This document shows positions 24,614 through 34,556 of a DNA stretch of 64,000 nt, piece by piece (within the stretch, counting starts at the first letter, position 1; each line of letters opens with the position of its first letter). Under the pieces are notes generated by a model that saw only the letters and a program-made list of their open reading frames with translations, ran no database searches and had not been told where the DNA came from. The DNA is taken from positions 1-64,000 of the forward strand of contig WSBC01000016.1 in NCBI GenBank assembly GCA_009758405.1, read 5' to 3'. The position numbers and the translations under genes are program-made. The DNA comes from Methanobacteriota archaeon. GTDB taxonomy: Archaea > Thermoplasmatota > Thermoplasmata > Thermoplasmatales > ARK-15.

Positions 24614-26221
24614 TTAGGCTGGTGGAATCTCCGTGAAAATCTTGTTTGGATCTATCCCTTCTTTTTGGTTCTTTGCCCACATGTAAACAAGGAGGAGGAG
24701 ACCTGCAGTTACAAGCACGATATTAAGAATCTCAGCCATTATATCCTCTTCAGTTGCTGTCATTATCATGACATACCAGCCTACAGCGAATGTCAATGTA
24801 CCTAAGATTGTCATAACAGGCACACCCATTATCTTATACTGGAATGTGCTCTTTTCAAATAGATCAGGCCTTGTATAGGGAAGTAGCATACCCGCAAGAC
24901 CAAGTGGCCATATGAAAAACAGGCATGTGAAATCCATCAGTGCAAGGACAGAGCTTGCTAAACTCATTGAATAATAATCCATAAGACCTAGAACAACTCC
25001 CAGGAATGCAAAGATGCCAATGAAATGGTTAGCCCATGTAGGGGATCCCCTTTTATTTATGTTAGCAAACCTGGTGGGTATCATCCTGTCAAAGGCCATG
25101 GCAAAAAGGCCACGTACTCCTGCCATCCATATGATTATTATTGTATTTATATACCATAGCCAGTAAGCAAAACCGAGCACTATTGCTATATATGGATTTC
25201 CTAGTATTATTGAGGCATAGAATGGAACAGTAGGTGCAGCAGGTGTGGTTCCAAGGATTGTTTGAAGTGCATTATAGCTCGACGATGAATTATAGTACAG
25301 GAATGAATAATCTTCTATGAATTTGTAACCAAATGCGTAGGATACTGTCCATGCGTTAAGCATGTAAAGAATTATTACTGCTATTAAACCATATACATAT
25401 CCTCTCATGAAGCTTGTCTTTGGAGTTTTAACCTCGCTCCCTGCAAATGATATACCCTCAAGTCCACTGTATGCCCACAAAACTATAAGCAAAAGTCCAG
25501 TGGTAGCGGCACCGAAGTCCATATATGTAAGACCATTCTGTGGTGCTGCAGTAAGTATTGCCTGGTATGTCCCCTGACCAAATACATTATTCCATGCAGT
25601 CTGAGCACCAGAGGGGCCTGCTATAAGAAAAACAAGAATCACAAAGATTGTAAGTGCCAGGGGCAAAAGTACTATTACCCTCATTACCCATTTCAATGAT
25701 TTTATACCTATGTACTCAATGATCCAGAGCACGATTACCATTATAAAACCGACAGTAAGAAAACCAGATGGATCACTAAGAAAACTAGCAATTCCAGAGA
25801 AATATGAGTTATGTGTGATTATTCCTGCAGCACCGAAGCCACTGGCTAAAGGTATTATGCTAAGGTACAGTAAAAACCCACTTGCAAGTGCAGATCCACC
25901 ACCTATTGCATAAAGCCATATTGGTATGAATCCAAGGGTTACATGTGTAGCCCTAGATATTACAAGATATGGGGCACCTGTTCTTGGAAAAGAGGAGGCG
26001 AATGCGGCAAGTAGAAGTGCAATTGGTGTCCACATTAAACCGCCCAGGAAAAAGGCAAATGTAATATCTCCGCCTGGATAAAGACCTGGGAATTTCACTG
26101 TATAATATGTCATTCCTGAGGCTGCGGGTCCAGCAATCACCCAGAGAAGAACATCAAACCATGTTAGTTCACGCACCAGCCCAGAAGCTCTCCTAGTAAA
26201 AATTACACCTTCTTCAGCCAT
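24614..26221 (-). CDS. APC-family amino acid/polyamine permease
   Basis: 535 residues with about twelve membrane helices. N-terminal RELTWFDVLLWVIAGPAASGMTYY matches the APC substrate-binding first helix, and SSFPRTGAPYLVISR fits the family's 'P-sGG-Y-y--r' motif. Long loop around 300-340. Likely imports an amino acid or related solute by proton symport; specificity is not readable. Thermoplasmatales have several such permeases. Same strand and 26 bases before the phosphoesterase gene. Confidence 0.9.
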   Translation of the reverse strand: MAEEGVIFTRRASGLVRELTWFDVLLWVIAGPAASGMTYYTVKFPGLYPGGDITFAFFLGGLMWTPIALLLAAFASSFPRTGAPYLVISRATHVTLGFIPIWLYAIGGGSALASGFLLYLSIIPLASGFGAAGIITHNSYFSGIASFLSDPSGFLTVGFIMVIVLWIIEYIGIKSLKWVMRVIVLLPLALTIFVILVFLIAGPSGAQTAWNNVFGQGTYQAILTAAPQNGLTYMDFGAATTGLLLIVLWAYSGLEGISFAGSEVKTPKTSFMRGYVYGLIAVIILYMLNAWTVSYAFGYKFIEDYSFLYYNSSSSYNALQTILGTTPAAPTVPFYASIILGNPYIAIVLGFAYWLWYINTIIIIWMAGVRGLFAMAFDRMIPTRFANINKRGSPTWANHFIGIFAFLGVVLGLMDYYSMSLASSVLALMDFTCLFFIWPLGLAGMLLPYTRPDLFEKSTFQYKIMGVPVMTILGTLTFAVGWYVMIMTATEEDIMAEILNIVLVTAGLLLLVYMWAKNQKEGIDPNKIFTEIPPA

Positions 26222-26339
26222 TTATTTCCCTCAAAAAGAAATTAAAATCCCTATTTATAAATATTTCTGATATTTTCTTGAAAAAAGTTAATTTTTAGAA
26301 TTCAAAAATATTAAATATTGTCATTATATATATGAATCT

Positions 26340-26813
26340 ATGAAAATCTGTCCTAACTGTGGTTACCAAAATCCGGATGAGGCAATCTATTGCATGAAAT
26401 GCGGTGCAAAATTGGATAATACACCTTTAAAACAAATTTCAGCCTTGGAAAACACAAGGCTCTGGGTAATGATTGCATACATATTTTCAATAGTTATGAC
26501 CTTTGTATTCTTAATTCTACTAATATTTCAGATGGTTAATCTTGCCCTGCATATTTCCAATTTATTCGTCACTGTTTATGATGCAATAACAGCTGCAATA
26601 TATGCTTTGATGGTTATATTTGGATTCTTTGTTTTTCAAAGAACTAGGGAGATTTACTACCTATTACAGGATAACAAGATTGAGGAAGCAAATGCCAAGC
26701 TTACTCTGGAATGGATAGTTATTGCCATAATCTTTAACGGTGTAATATCCGGTGTGTTCCTATTGCTTTCAAAAATTGAAATGGAGTCATACTTTGGAAA
26801 AAAAATAATATAA
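26340..26813 (+). CDS. zinc-ribbon membrane protein
   Basis: 157 residues. The N-terminal zinc ribbon is [22 protein letters not shown] (residues 4-23 region), followed by three hydrophobic helices (about 42-65, 75-100 and 128-150). Small zinc-ribbon membrane proteins of this build are common in archaea, and their function is unknown. Convergent with the giant repeat protein gene, with only four bases between the stops. AT-rich promoter TATATATGAATCT region just before ATG 26340. Confidence 0.8.
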   Translation: MKICPNCGYQNPDEAIYCMKCGAKLDNTPLKQISALENTRLWVMIAYIFSIVMTFVFLILLIFQMVNLALHISNLFVTVYDAITAAIYALMVIFGFFVFQRTREIYYLLQDNKIEEANAKLTLEWIVIAIIFNGVISGVFLLLSKIEMESYFGKKII

Positions 26814-26817
26814 AAAT

Positions 26818-29800
26818 TTAATTATTTTTTAATGGTTCTTTCCATTCCTTTACACCGTGTCTTTTCCTTTTTCTCATGAAGATTATTACTAGTATTACTG
26901 CTATTATTATCAAAACGATGGCGAGAAGGATAGCATAGTTAAAACCTGGCTGGGCATAGATATTTTTAACAACAGTATTCCCTGAAATATTTATCGTTCC
27001 TGCAGTGACGTTTGTACTGTAGCCCTTTGGCAAATGTATCCAATAAGAATATGAACCGTTTGGCACTAGGAATATGATCCTGTCGGTAGTGGAATTTAAT
27101 GTGATGTTTAAATTCTCACCATAAAATGTTCTTCCTGCCAGGATGACAGACCATAAAGTACCATTGGGTATTCCACTCTGGACTATTGTTACCTTATATT
27201 TGATTATAACCCATGTAATGGTAATATTAATGTTATTTCCATATACAGTAAATTTTCCACTGTTATTCACCATATAACCCTGTATTATTGGTAAGCTGTA
27301 TTCGTAAGTTCCATTGGGTAGATACATAAGAATTGTATTTCCATTGCTAGAAACATTAAGACTCCCCACCTTTACCCACCAGTTAGTACCTGGATATAAG
27401 CCAGTTTCAAAGAATGTCACCCTGTAAACTACAAGGGAAAAATTGACATATAAAACGGCACTGGATCCATTTATTGTGAAATAGCCTGGGGCTGCAGAAT
27501 ATTTTTTATCTACGGTACCTATTGTGTAACCGTATGTACCATTCATCAATGCCACAACTATTTTGTTTCCTGTCCCATTCAAAGAAATTCCATTGGATAT
27601 ATTTATAAACCATAAAGTTCCCTGTGGCAGATAATTTTCAATAAAAGTCACATTGTATTTTACAGGGTTAAATAAAATTGTTATCTTTAAACCTGATCCA
27701 TTTATTATGAATTCCCCATGGTATGGATATGGTGCGTATCTCTTATCGGATGTTGCTATATAAAATGAATATGTCCCATTCTGACCATAGAACGTTAGAG
27801 CATTTCCATTTCCCTGGATGGAATGATAACCAGATATATTTACAAACCATGTAGTTCCGGATGGGAGCCCATTAGCCTGGAACAATACAGGATATGTATA
27901 TGGATAGAAATATATCTGCGGGCTAATACTTGATCCTGATACTGTGAATGATCCTAATGGTGAGGCTGGAGCATAGTCCTTGTTTACAGTTGATACTGTA
28001 TAATGATATGTGCCATTTGACAATAGAATGATTATTGTATTATTAGTGCTGTAGAATGATCCAACACCAGTCAAATTAACATACCATTTTGTTCCCAAAG
28101 GTAAACCTGTTTCAACAAATCTCACCATATAAAGCAAAAGCGTGAACTTTATGGATATGCTGACACTATTACCATTTACTGTAAATGATCCTGAGAGGGG
28201 TGAAGGATAATAATCCTTGTTGGATGTTGAAATATAAAATGAATATGTGCCGTTCATCAGGCCAAACGAAATATTAGTATTATTTCCTGAATAGGATTGA
28301 CCGTTACTCAAATTAACATACCACATGGTTCCTGGAGGCAATCCATTCTCTTTGAATAAAACAGTGTATGTATAGGGTCTGAAATTAATAATTACATTTA
28401 CGTTTCCTCCATTAACCACAATGGAGCCCTCAGAAGGTATTGGATAATATCTTTTGTCAACTGTTGATATGGTGAAAGAATATGATCCATTTGGTTCCGT
28501 GAACGAAAGCTGAGAACCTGTTCCTGAAAACCTCTGACCATTGGACAGGTTAATGTACCAGAGCGTATTTGATGGAAGACCATTCTCAAGAAATGTGATT
28601 GTATACATAACTAGGTAGAAGGTGATATCTATATTGACATTTTTTCCATTAACAACAAAGTTTCCATTAAATGGAGAAGGTGCATAAAATTTATTGACCG
28701 TTGCTACATAAAATACGTATGTGCCATTAGGTTCACTAAATGTAATTGTTGTGCCTGTGCCTGAAAATGATTGACCATTGCTTAAATTAACAAACCATGT
28801 TGTTCCTGAGGGCAATCCAGATTCTCTAAATGTAACTGAAAAGGTGATTAGGTAAAATGTTATGTTTATTGATAGGCCAGCACCATTTATAGTAAAATAT
28901 CCTGAAGAGGTAACAGGAGAATATCTTTTATCAACGGTGGCAATATTAAATGAATATGAGCCGTTTGGCTCAAATATTGAGATAGTTGATGTATTTCCAG
29001 AGAATGACTGTCCCGTGGATATATTTACAAACCAAAGGGTATCAAGAGGCAATCCATTTTCATTGAATGTTATCTTATATGTAACAAGTATAAATTTAAT
29101 TGAAATGTTTACCGAGGATCCTTGTACAATGAATGAGCCTGATTGATTTAAAGGTTCATACCTTTTATCCTTTGTGGCAACTGTAAAATTGTAGGTACCG
29201 TTAGGCTCACTGAACTTTATTGTACTATTATTTGATGAGAATTTTTCACCATTGGTCAAATTAACATACCATAAGGTACCAGATGGTAAATTAATGGCAT
29301 TAATTATTATTGTATAGGTAACAAGATAAAATTTTATTGATACTGTGACGTTTGCACCGTTCACATAAAATGTACCTGTCTGGGGTGTAGGGGCATAAAG
29401 CTTGTAAGTTGTTGCAATGCTAAATATATATGTTCCATTTGGTTCATTAAATTTAATATATGAGGCATTCCCATTAAATGACTGACCATTGCTCAAATTC
29501 ACAAACCAAATAGATCCTGATGGTAGCCCTGTCTCATTAAATATAACTACGTAAGTTATTAATTTAAAAGGTATACTTATATTCAGCCCCTTTCCATTTA
29601 CGGTAAAGTTTCCATAAGGGGTAAGTGGTGAGTACCTCTTGTCCTTGGTAGCTATTGTATATGAATAGGATCCATTTGGCTCATAAATGGTTATGGTATC
29701 AACATTACCTTTAAAACTCTGGTCATTGGTAAGATTCACATACCATACTGTACCCGATGGAAGACCTGTTTCAACAAAATTTACAGCAAATGTAACCAGT

Positions 29801-31380
29801 GAGAAATTAATCGAAATACTTACAGACAAGCCATTTACCTTAAATATTCCTGAAGTTGGAGATGGGGAATAGCTTTTGTTTGTTGTTGCAATACTAAATG
29901 TATATGATCCATTTGGCTCATTGAATGTTATTGTTGTACCTGTTCCTGAGTATGTTTGACCGTTACTCAAATTAACATACCATTTTGTTCCTGTTGGTAA
30001 TCCACTTTCTGTGAATGTCACAGTGTATGTTACCAGGATGAATGTTATTGGTACATTCACATTTGCTCCACTTACCGTGAATGATCCTGTATATGGATTT
30101 GGTGCATAACTCTTATTTACAGTTGCTATTGTATATGTATATGATCCATTTGGCTCATTGAATGTTATTGTTGTACCTGTTCCTGAATATGTTTGACCGT
30201 TACTTAAGTTAACATACCATGTTGTTCCTGTTGGTAATCCACTTTCAGTAAATGTCACATTATATGTTACCAAGGTGAATGTTATTGGTAAATTCACATT
30301 TGCCCCATTTATTGTAAATGCTCCAGAGTATGGACTTGGAGCATAAATCTTGTTCACTGTTGCTATAGTATATGTATATGATCCATTTGGCTCATTGAAT
30401 GTTATTGTTGTACCTGTTCCTGAATATGTTTGACCGTTACTTAAGTTAACATACCAAGTTGTTCCTGTTGGTAATCCACTTTCAGTAAATGTCACAGTGT
30501 ATGTCACAAGTTTAAAATTAATTGAAATAGTTAAAGGTGCTCCATTTACCGTAAATGTACCTGAAGAGGGAAATGGTGCATACTTTTTATCTCCTGAGGC
30601 TATGCTAAAATTGTATGTACCGTTAGAAAGACCAATTGTAACACTTGCTCCTGTAACAGATAAAGATTGACCGTTTGAAAGATTGATATACCATGCTGTA
30701 CCCGAGGGTAGACCACTTTCCTTAAATGTAACTGAATATATTCCTTGTGGAACAAATGTAATAGCCTGAGTATAATTATTACCATTTATTGAAATTATAC
30801 CTGAGGAGGGTTTAGCTATAAATCCAGATATGGACGCAACAACAAACTGATATGAACCATTGGATACTACAAATTTTATATAATTTGTATTAGAACTTTT
30901 TGTAATGTTACCAAAGGTAACGGACCAATTAGTTCCTGAGGGGAGTCCAGTTTCTGAAAATGTTACGGTGTATAAAACGGGCTTAAACAAAATTGCTATG
31001 TTTAAATTACTACCATTTACATTAAAGGAACCCTGGGATGGAGAGGGAGCATATAATTTATTAACAGTTGCTATTGTAAAATTATATGTACCATTGGGTT
31101 CATTGATAGTTATACTCGAACCTGTAAGTGAGAAAAACTGATTTGTTGATAGATTCACATACCAGGTAGTATTTATTGGCAAACCTGTTTCACTGAATGT
31201 AATTTTATATGTTGTTATTACAAATTTATTTATTTTACTTATTTCACTTGATTTCCCCGTTCCAAGGATTTTTTCAGTGTTTACTAAAATAACAAGACTT
31301 GAAAAGAGTAGCATTGCCACAACTGCTATTGTAATTGCTCTTTTCATTCCATATAATTTATTATTTCTTCCGATTATCAT
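26818..31380 (-). CDS. giant cell-surface protein with 18 tandem 79-residue repeats
   Basis: About 1520 residues. The N-terminus is a signal peptide (basic start, then AITIAVVAMLLFSSLVILV). Eighteen repeats of about 79 residues follow, each with a core like F-E-x-GLP-x-GT-x-W-Y-V-N-L-S-N-G-Q, then EPNGSY-Y-IAT-x-x-K-x-YAP and a GxFTVNGxxVxIxI strand: an all-beta, bead-like ectodomain rich in N-glycosylation sites. Repeats 4-6 are almost identical. A C-terminal helix (FNYAILLAIVLIIIAVILVI) and basic tail anchor it. Such proteins are typical of Thermoplasmatales and related acidophiles; adhesion or envelope support is plausible but unproven. ATG 31380 is chosen because a TATA box lies 26 bases upstream; GTG 31401 overlaps the TATA box. 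Confidence 0.9.
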   Translation of the reverse strand: MIIGRNNKLYGMKRAITIAVVAMLLFSSLVILVNTEKILGTGKSSEISKINKFVITTYKITFSETGLPINTTWYVNLSTNQFFSLTGSSITINEPNGTYNFTIATVNKLYAPSPSQGSFNVNGSNLNIAILFKPVLYTVTFSETGLPSGTNWSVTFGNITKSSNTNYIKFVVSNGSYQFVVASISGFIAKPSSGIISINGNNYTQAITFVPQGIYSVTFKESGLPSGTAWYINLSNGQSLSVTGASVTIGLSNGTYNFSIASGDKKYAPFPSSGTFTVNGAPLTISINFKLVTYTVTFTESGLPTGTTWYVNLSNGQTYSGTGTTITFNEPNGSYTYTIATVNKIYAPSPYSGAFTINGANVNLPITFTLVTYNVTFTESGLPTGTTWYVNLSNGQTYSGTGTTITFNEPNGSYTYTIATVNKSYAPNPYTGSFTVSGANVNVPITFILVTYTVTFTESGLPTGTKWYVNLSNGQTYSGTGTTITFNEPNGSYTFSIATTNKSYSPSPTSGIFKVNGLSVSISINFSLVTFAVNFVETGLPSGTVWYVNLTNDQSFKGNVDTITIYEPNGSYSYTIATKDKRYSPLTPYGNFTVNGKGLNISIPFKLITYVVIFNETGLPSGSIWFVNLSNGQSFNGNASYIKFNEPNGTYIFSIATTYKLYAPTPQTGTFYVNGANVTVSIKFYLVTYTIIINAINLPSGTLWYVNLTNGEKFSSNNSTIKFSEPNGTYNFTVATKDKRYEPLNQSGSFIVQGSSVNISIKFILVTYKITFNENGLPLDTLWFVNISTGQSFSGNTSTISIFEPNGSYSFNIATVDKRYSPVTSSGYFTINGAGLSINITFYLITFSVTFRESGLPSGTTWFVNLSNGQSFSGTGTTITFSEPNGTYVFYVATVNKFYAPSPFNGNFVVNGKNVNIDITFYLVMYTITFLENGLPSNTLWYINLSNGQRFSGTGSQLSFTEPNGSYSFTISTVDKRYYPIPSEGSIVVNGGNVNVIINFRPYTYTVLFKENGLPPGTMWYVNLSNGQSYSGNNTNISFGLMNGTYSFYISTSNKDYYPSPLSGSFTVNGNSVSISIKFTLLLYMVRFVETGLPLGTKWYVNLTGVGSFYSTNNTIIILLSNGTYHYTVSTVNKDYAPASPLGSFTVSGSSISPQIYFYPYTYPVLFQANGLPSGTTWFVNISGYHSIQGNGNALTFYGQNGTYSFYIATSDKRYAPYPYHGEFIINGSGLKITILFNPVKYNVTFIENYLPQGTLWFINISNGISLNGTGNKIVVALMNGTYGYTIGTVDKKYSAAPGYFTINGSSAVLYVNFSLVVYRVTFFETGLYPGTNWWVKVGSLNVSSNGNTILMYLPNGTYEYSLPIIQGYMVNNSGKFTVYGNNINITITWVIIKYKVTIVQSGIPNGTLWSVILAGRTFYGENLNITLNSTTDRIIFLVPNGSYSYWIHLPKGYSTNVTAGTINISGNTVVKNIYAQPGFNYAILLAIVLIIIAVILVIIFMRKRKRHGVKEWKEPLKNN
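29820..30520. repeat. three near-identical 237-bp coding repeats
   Basis: Inside the surface-protein gene, the segment TTTGGCTCATTGAATGTTATT begins near 29912, 30149 and 30386, exactly 237 bases (79 codons) apart, with only scattered mismatches over each unit. The other fifteen repeats match only at the protein level, so these three arose or were homogenised recently. Confidence 0.85.
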
Positions 31381-31400
31381 ATTAAAACAAATATTTTTCA

Positions 31401-31410
31401 CATATATAAA
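31401..31410 (-). promoter_or_regulatory. TATA box of the surface-protein gene
   Basis: Minus-strand TTTATATATG centred about 26 bases before ATG 31380 fits an archaeal promoter with a leaderless message. It lies between the gene and tRNA-Val, which runs the same way and ends at 31418. Confidence 0.55.
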
Positions 31411-31417
31411 TATTTAA

Positions 31418-31491
31418 TGGGCTCGACCGGATTCGAACCGGTGACCTCCGCCGTGTCAAGGCGACGTCATAACCAACTAGACCACGAGCCC
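31418..31491 (-). tRNA. tRNA-Val (anticodon GAC)
   Basis: Minus-strand cloverleaf: acceptor GGGCTCG/CGAGCCC with discriminator A, D-arm GGTCTAGTTGGTTATGACG, anticodon stem TCGCC/GGCGG with loop TTGACAC (anticodon GAC), and T-arm ACCGG-TTCGAAT-CCGGT. Short variable loop. No intron, no encoded CCA. Confidence 0.95.
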
Positions 31492-31518
31492 TGTTTTTGT
31501 AATTGCCTTTCTATTTAT

Positions 31519-31968
31519 TTATTTTTCTCTTTGCCCATGTGTTATCCTGAAAAATATCTGATTTTTTTTGTCCTCGGGTAGAAATTTGTCAATCTGTTGG
31601 AAAAGTCCATTTTCCTCCTTATATATATGCTGGGAAAGTAGGTTTGAGATTTCAATCAAATATTTTCTTTCTTTAAATTCTTTAAATTTTCTAAAGAGAT
31701 TTCTTACTCCATTATGTTCTGCAAGTACCATTTTTATTGGTTCCATATATGGGAGATATTCCTTGAGGTATGGTTCAAATTCGGGAAATAATATTTCTTC
31801 CTCAATTTTGAAATGGTGTTCAAGAAGGAATTCAATGTGAAAAATAAATTCTTCATCCTTTACCTTTCCATTGTTGAATCCGTTTAATATTTCGTATGTT
31901 TTTTTATGCTCATCTCTAAGCGGCTGTGTAGCCAATGATCCCTTAAAATCTGATATCCAATTTTCCAT
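31519..31968 (-). CDS. hemerythrin-like HHE-domain protein
   Basis: 149 residues forming one four-helix HHE domain. Iron ligands are visible in order: LRDEHKK, FLLEHHFKIEEEILFPEFE, LAEHNGVR and LLSQHIYKEENGLF. Family members bind oxygen, nitric oxide or iron, or repair Fe-S centres. Upstream of the same-strand tRNA-Val and divergent from DNA ligase with 60 bases between them. Confidence 0.9.
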   Translation of the reverse strand: MENWISDFKGSLATQPLRDEHKKTYEILNGFNNGKVKDEEFIFHIEFLLEHHFKIEEEILFPEFEPYLKEYLPYMEPIKMVLAEHNGVRNLFRKFKEFKERKYLIEISNLLSQHIYKEENGLFQQIDKFLPEDKKNQIFFRITHGQREK

Positions 31969-32028
31969 GGGAGTACCATCATTTCCGGTTAAAAAAATTT
32001 ATTATGTATTTATTGTTTAATTTTAAAT

Positions 32029-33813
32029 ATGAAATACAAGGTCCTTGCTGAAACATATCAAAAAATTGAAGAAACATCAAAGAGACTTGAAATGACCGAT
32101 TATCTCGTAGAACTTCTTAAGAATACTGAAAAGAGCGCACTTGACAAGGTAATATATCTCACGCAGGGGAAAATATATCCTGATTACGTGGGTATTGAAC
32201 TAGGAATGGCAGATAAAATGGCAATCAGGGCCATCGCACTTGCATACGGTGCAAAAAGTGAAAAGGTGGAGGAAAGGTATCAAAAACTTGGAGACCTCGG
32301 TCTCACAGCTGAAGAATTTGCAAAGAATAAAATGCAAAAAACACTTTTTACATTTGAAGAAAAAGGGGAAGGCCTCACTATTGAAAAGGTATTTGAAAAC
32401 TTTAGGAAGATTGCAGAAACCACGGGTGAGAGAAGCCAGGATAAAAAGATCCAGCTTCTCGAAGAACTTTTGAACCTTGCAGATCCCCTTGAATCAAGGT
32501 ATATAGTAAGAACAGTTTCTGGAAAATTAAGACTTGGAATTGCAGATGCAACAATACTTGATGCAATGGCAATAGCATTTAGTGAATCCAAGGAAAACAG
32601 GGAGGAAATAGAAAGGGCATACAATATACATCCTGACCTTGGATTTATAGCTAATGTCCTTGCAAATGAAGGAATAAATGGTATTAGGAAGATCAAAGTA
32701 ACACCTGGAGTACCTGTAAGATCAATGCTTGCTGAAAGGCTGCCAACCCTTGATGAAATACTCGAGAAGATGGGTGGAAAATGTGCCTTTGAATACAAAT
32801 ATGATGGTTTGAGGATCCAGTCCCATTATACAGGAGAAAAAAAGTTAATATTTTCTAGAAGGCTAGAAAACCTCACATCACAGTTCCCAGATATTATTGA
32901 AAGCCTGAAGATTGCAGTTGGTAATAATGATGTAATACTTGATGGTGAAGGTGTACCGGTAAATGTTGAGACAGGTGAACTCTTGCCTTTTCAGGCTGTT
33001 TCACACAGAAGGGGAAGGAAATATGATGTTGAAAAGGCAATAGAGGAATATCCTGTTGTACTTTTCCTTTTCGATATACTTTATCTGAATGGTGAGGATC
33101 TCACACTCAAACCATACCCTCAAAGGAGAGAAATACTGGAAAGTATTATAAAGGAAACAGAGAAGGTAAAACTGGCCACCAGGATTGTTTCTGACAATAA
33201 AGAAGAGATATCCAGGTTCTTTGAAAAGGCAATTGAAAGCGGATGTGAGGGCCTCGTGGCAAAGAGTATCTCCGATGATTCTATTTACAGGGCAGGGGCA
33301 AGGGAATTCCTTTGGATCAAGTTCAAAAGGGATTATCAAATGGAATTATCAGACACTGTGGATCTAGTTGTAGTAGGTGCATTTGCCGGCCATGGACTTA
33401 GGACAGGAACATATGGTGCACTTCTGATGGCTGCATATGATGAGGAAAAGGATGCATTTGTTACAGTGTGTAAATTGGGATCTGGATTCACTGAAGATCA
33501 TCTTAAACAGCTTCCAAGGATCTTGGATCCATACAGGCTTGACCATAGGCATCCAAGGGTAATATCAAGCATAGAGGCAGATTTTTGGTTTGCTCCCTAC
33601 GTGGTTCTTGAGATCATAGGGGCCGAATTAACACTCAGTCCATCCCATACTTGCTGTATGGATGTTGTAGAAAAGGGTTCTGGCATATCAATAAGATTTC
33701 CCAGATTTACCGGCAGATTCAGAACTGATAAAAAGCCTGATGAGGCAACCACCTCTAAAGAAATATTGGAGCTATACAGGAGCCAGAAGAAAAAACTGAT
33801 TACGGAATCATAA
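32029..33813 (+). CDS. lig: ATP-dependent DNA ligase
   Basis: 594 residues. The catalytic lysine is K257 in EYKYDGLR (motif I). Also visible: SRRLENLTSQFPD (motif Ia), ILDGEGVP (III), FLFDILYLNG (IIIa), EGLVAKSI (IV) and REFLWIKFKRDY (V). The N-terminal 230 residues are the archaeal/eukaryotic LigI DNA-binding domain; the C-terminal OB fold ends with SIRFPRFTGRFRTDKKPDEATT. Joins Okazaki fragments and repair nicks. Normal length for archaeal ligases. Its stop overlaps the convergent Cys-rich gene by six bases. Confidence 0.97.
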   Translation: MKYKVLAETYQKIEETSKRLEMTDYLVELLKNTEKSALDKVIYLTQGKIYPDYVGIELGMADKMAIRAIALAYGAKSEKVEERYQKLGDLGLTAEEFAKNKMQKTLFTFEEKGEGLTIEKVFENFRKIAETTGERSQDKKIQLLEELLNLADPLESRYIVRTVSGKLRLGIADATILDAMAIAFSESKENREEIERAYNIHPDLGFIANVLANEGINGIRKIKVTPGVPVRSMLAERLPTLDEILEKMGGKCAFEYKYDGLRIQSHYTGEKKLIFSRRLENLTSQFPDIIESLKIAVGNNDVILDGEGVPVNVETGELLPFQAVSHRRGRKYDVEKAIEEYPVVLFLFDILYLNGEDLTLKPYPQRREILESIIKETEKVKLATRIVSDNKEEISRFFEKAIESGCEGLVAKSISDDSIYRAGAREFLWIKFKRDYQMELSDTVDLVVVGAFAGHGLRTGTYGALLMAAYDEEKDAFVTVCKLGSGFTEDHLKQLPRILDPYRLDHRHPRVISSIEADFWFAPYVVLEIIGAELTLSPSHTCCMDVVEKGSGISIRFPRFTGRFRTDKKPDEATTSKEILELYRSQKKKLITES

Positions 33814-34041
33814 ATATACTATTTCTTCTTCCTCAAGATATGTTCTGTAATATTTGCAATTTGTATCCCTACCATCACATTTGAATGTTCCAAGTTTTTT
33901 GCAGTAACCATCCCTATAATAAGCACATAGACCCTCTGGTACTGGAAATTTCCCATAAAACCTGCATTTATCCCCAATGCATTTAAATCCCCTGTAAAGC
34001 CCGTGACATATTCCTTCGTCATCTTCGAAGGCACATCTCAT
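33808..34041 (-). CDS. small eight-cysteine protein with internal duplication
   Basis: 77 residues, no recognised family. Cysteines are at 3, 12, 21, 26 and at 39, 47, 55, 62. Each half reads C-x7/8-C-x7/8-FKC-x4/6-C-x-[FY]-Y, so the protein is a tandem duplication of a four-cysteine unit, likely two zinc knuckles or small Fe-S sites. The reading frame uses normal codons and ends in an acidic EEEE tail. It is transcribed away from tRNA-Ser(GGA) and overlaps the ligase stop. Confidence 0.75.
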   Translation of the reverse strand: MRCAFEDDEGICHGLYRGFKCIGDKCRFYGKFPVPEGLCAYYRDGYCKKLGTFKCDGRDTNCKYYRTYLEEEEIVYL

Positions 34042-34085
34042 AATCTAACAATTAATATCATGTTTAAAAACTTATTTAATTTAAG

Positions 34086-34171
34086 CGCCGGGGGGGAGAT
34101 TTGAACTCCCGCTCCCCTTTCGGAGAACAGGCTCTCCAGGCCTGCGCCTTGGCCAGCTCGGCTACCCCGGC
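34086..34171 (-). tRNA. tRNA-Ser (anticodon GGA)
   Basis: Minus-strand class II tRNA: acceptor GCCGGGG/CCCCGGC with discriminator G, D-arm GCCGAGCTGGCCAAGGC, anticodon stem CAGGC/GCCTG with loop CTGGAGA (anticodon GGA), long variable arm TTCTCCGAAAGGGGAGC, and T-loop TTCAAAT. Reads TCC/TCT codons. No intron. Confidence 0.95.
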
Positions 34172-34556
34172 TTTAATAATTCAGTAAAAAATTAAATGAA
34201 AAGAAATTAATATGCTTTTCTATTGATCGGTTAATAATTTTTCAATTAAATCAAAATATCTTTTGATAAAATCTAAAAGGTTGTGTAAAAGAAAGGGATA
34301 TCTATTTGCTAAATATCTCTTAATTAAGCAAAAATAACATGGAAGATCAAGATAATTTTTTTTAAATGCAAGAATAGAGTTATTTTAAAATATTACCCAG
34401 GGAAATCTTATAATTATTATATTTTGATATTTAAAAAATTTTTTAAATCCTTACCACAAAAAGAATTTTCAATGTTAAAATAATTTTTTAAAACTTATAA
34501 ATTATTATTTTAATAAAGACGTATTAATAATTAAATTTTGGTAATTTGATGAAAAT
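34172..34556. other. AT-rich intergenic stretch without a recognisable gene
   Basis: About 385 bases of very AT-rich sequence between tRNA-Ser and the promoter of the RHH gene. I see no open frame with coding character, no tRNA, no C/D-box pair (a TGATGA-like word near 34548 has no matching CTGA), and no long direct repeat. It may hold upstream promoter or regulatory elements, but nothing specific can be named. Confidence 0.6.

Noticed and set aside
26818-31380. Periodic DNA repeats that could be mistaken for a CRISPR or satellite array.
   Set aside because: The period is 237 bases, exactly 79 codons in one open frame, and the divergence pattern is that of protein repeats.
34172-34556. Possible C/D-box RNA or riboswitch in the 385-base AT-rich gap.
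   Set aside because: One weak TGATGA-like word has no partner D box, and no strong helix was found.
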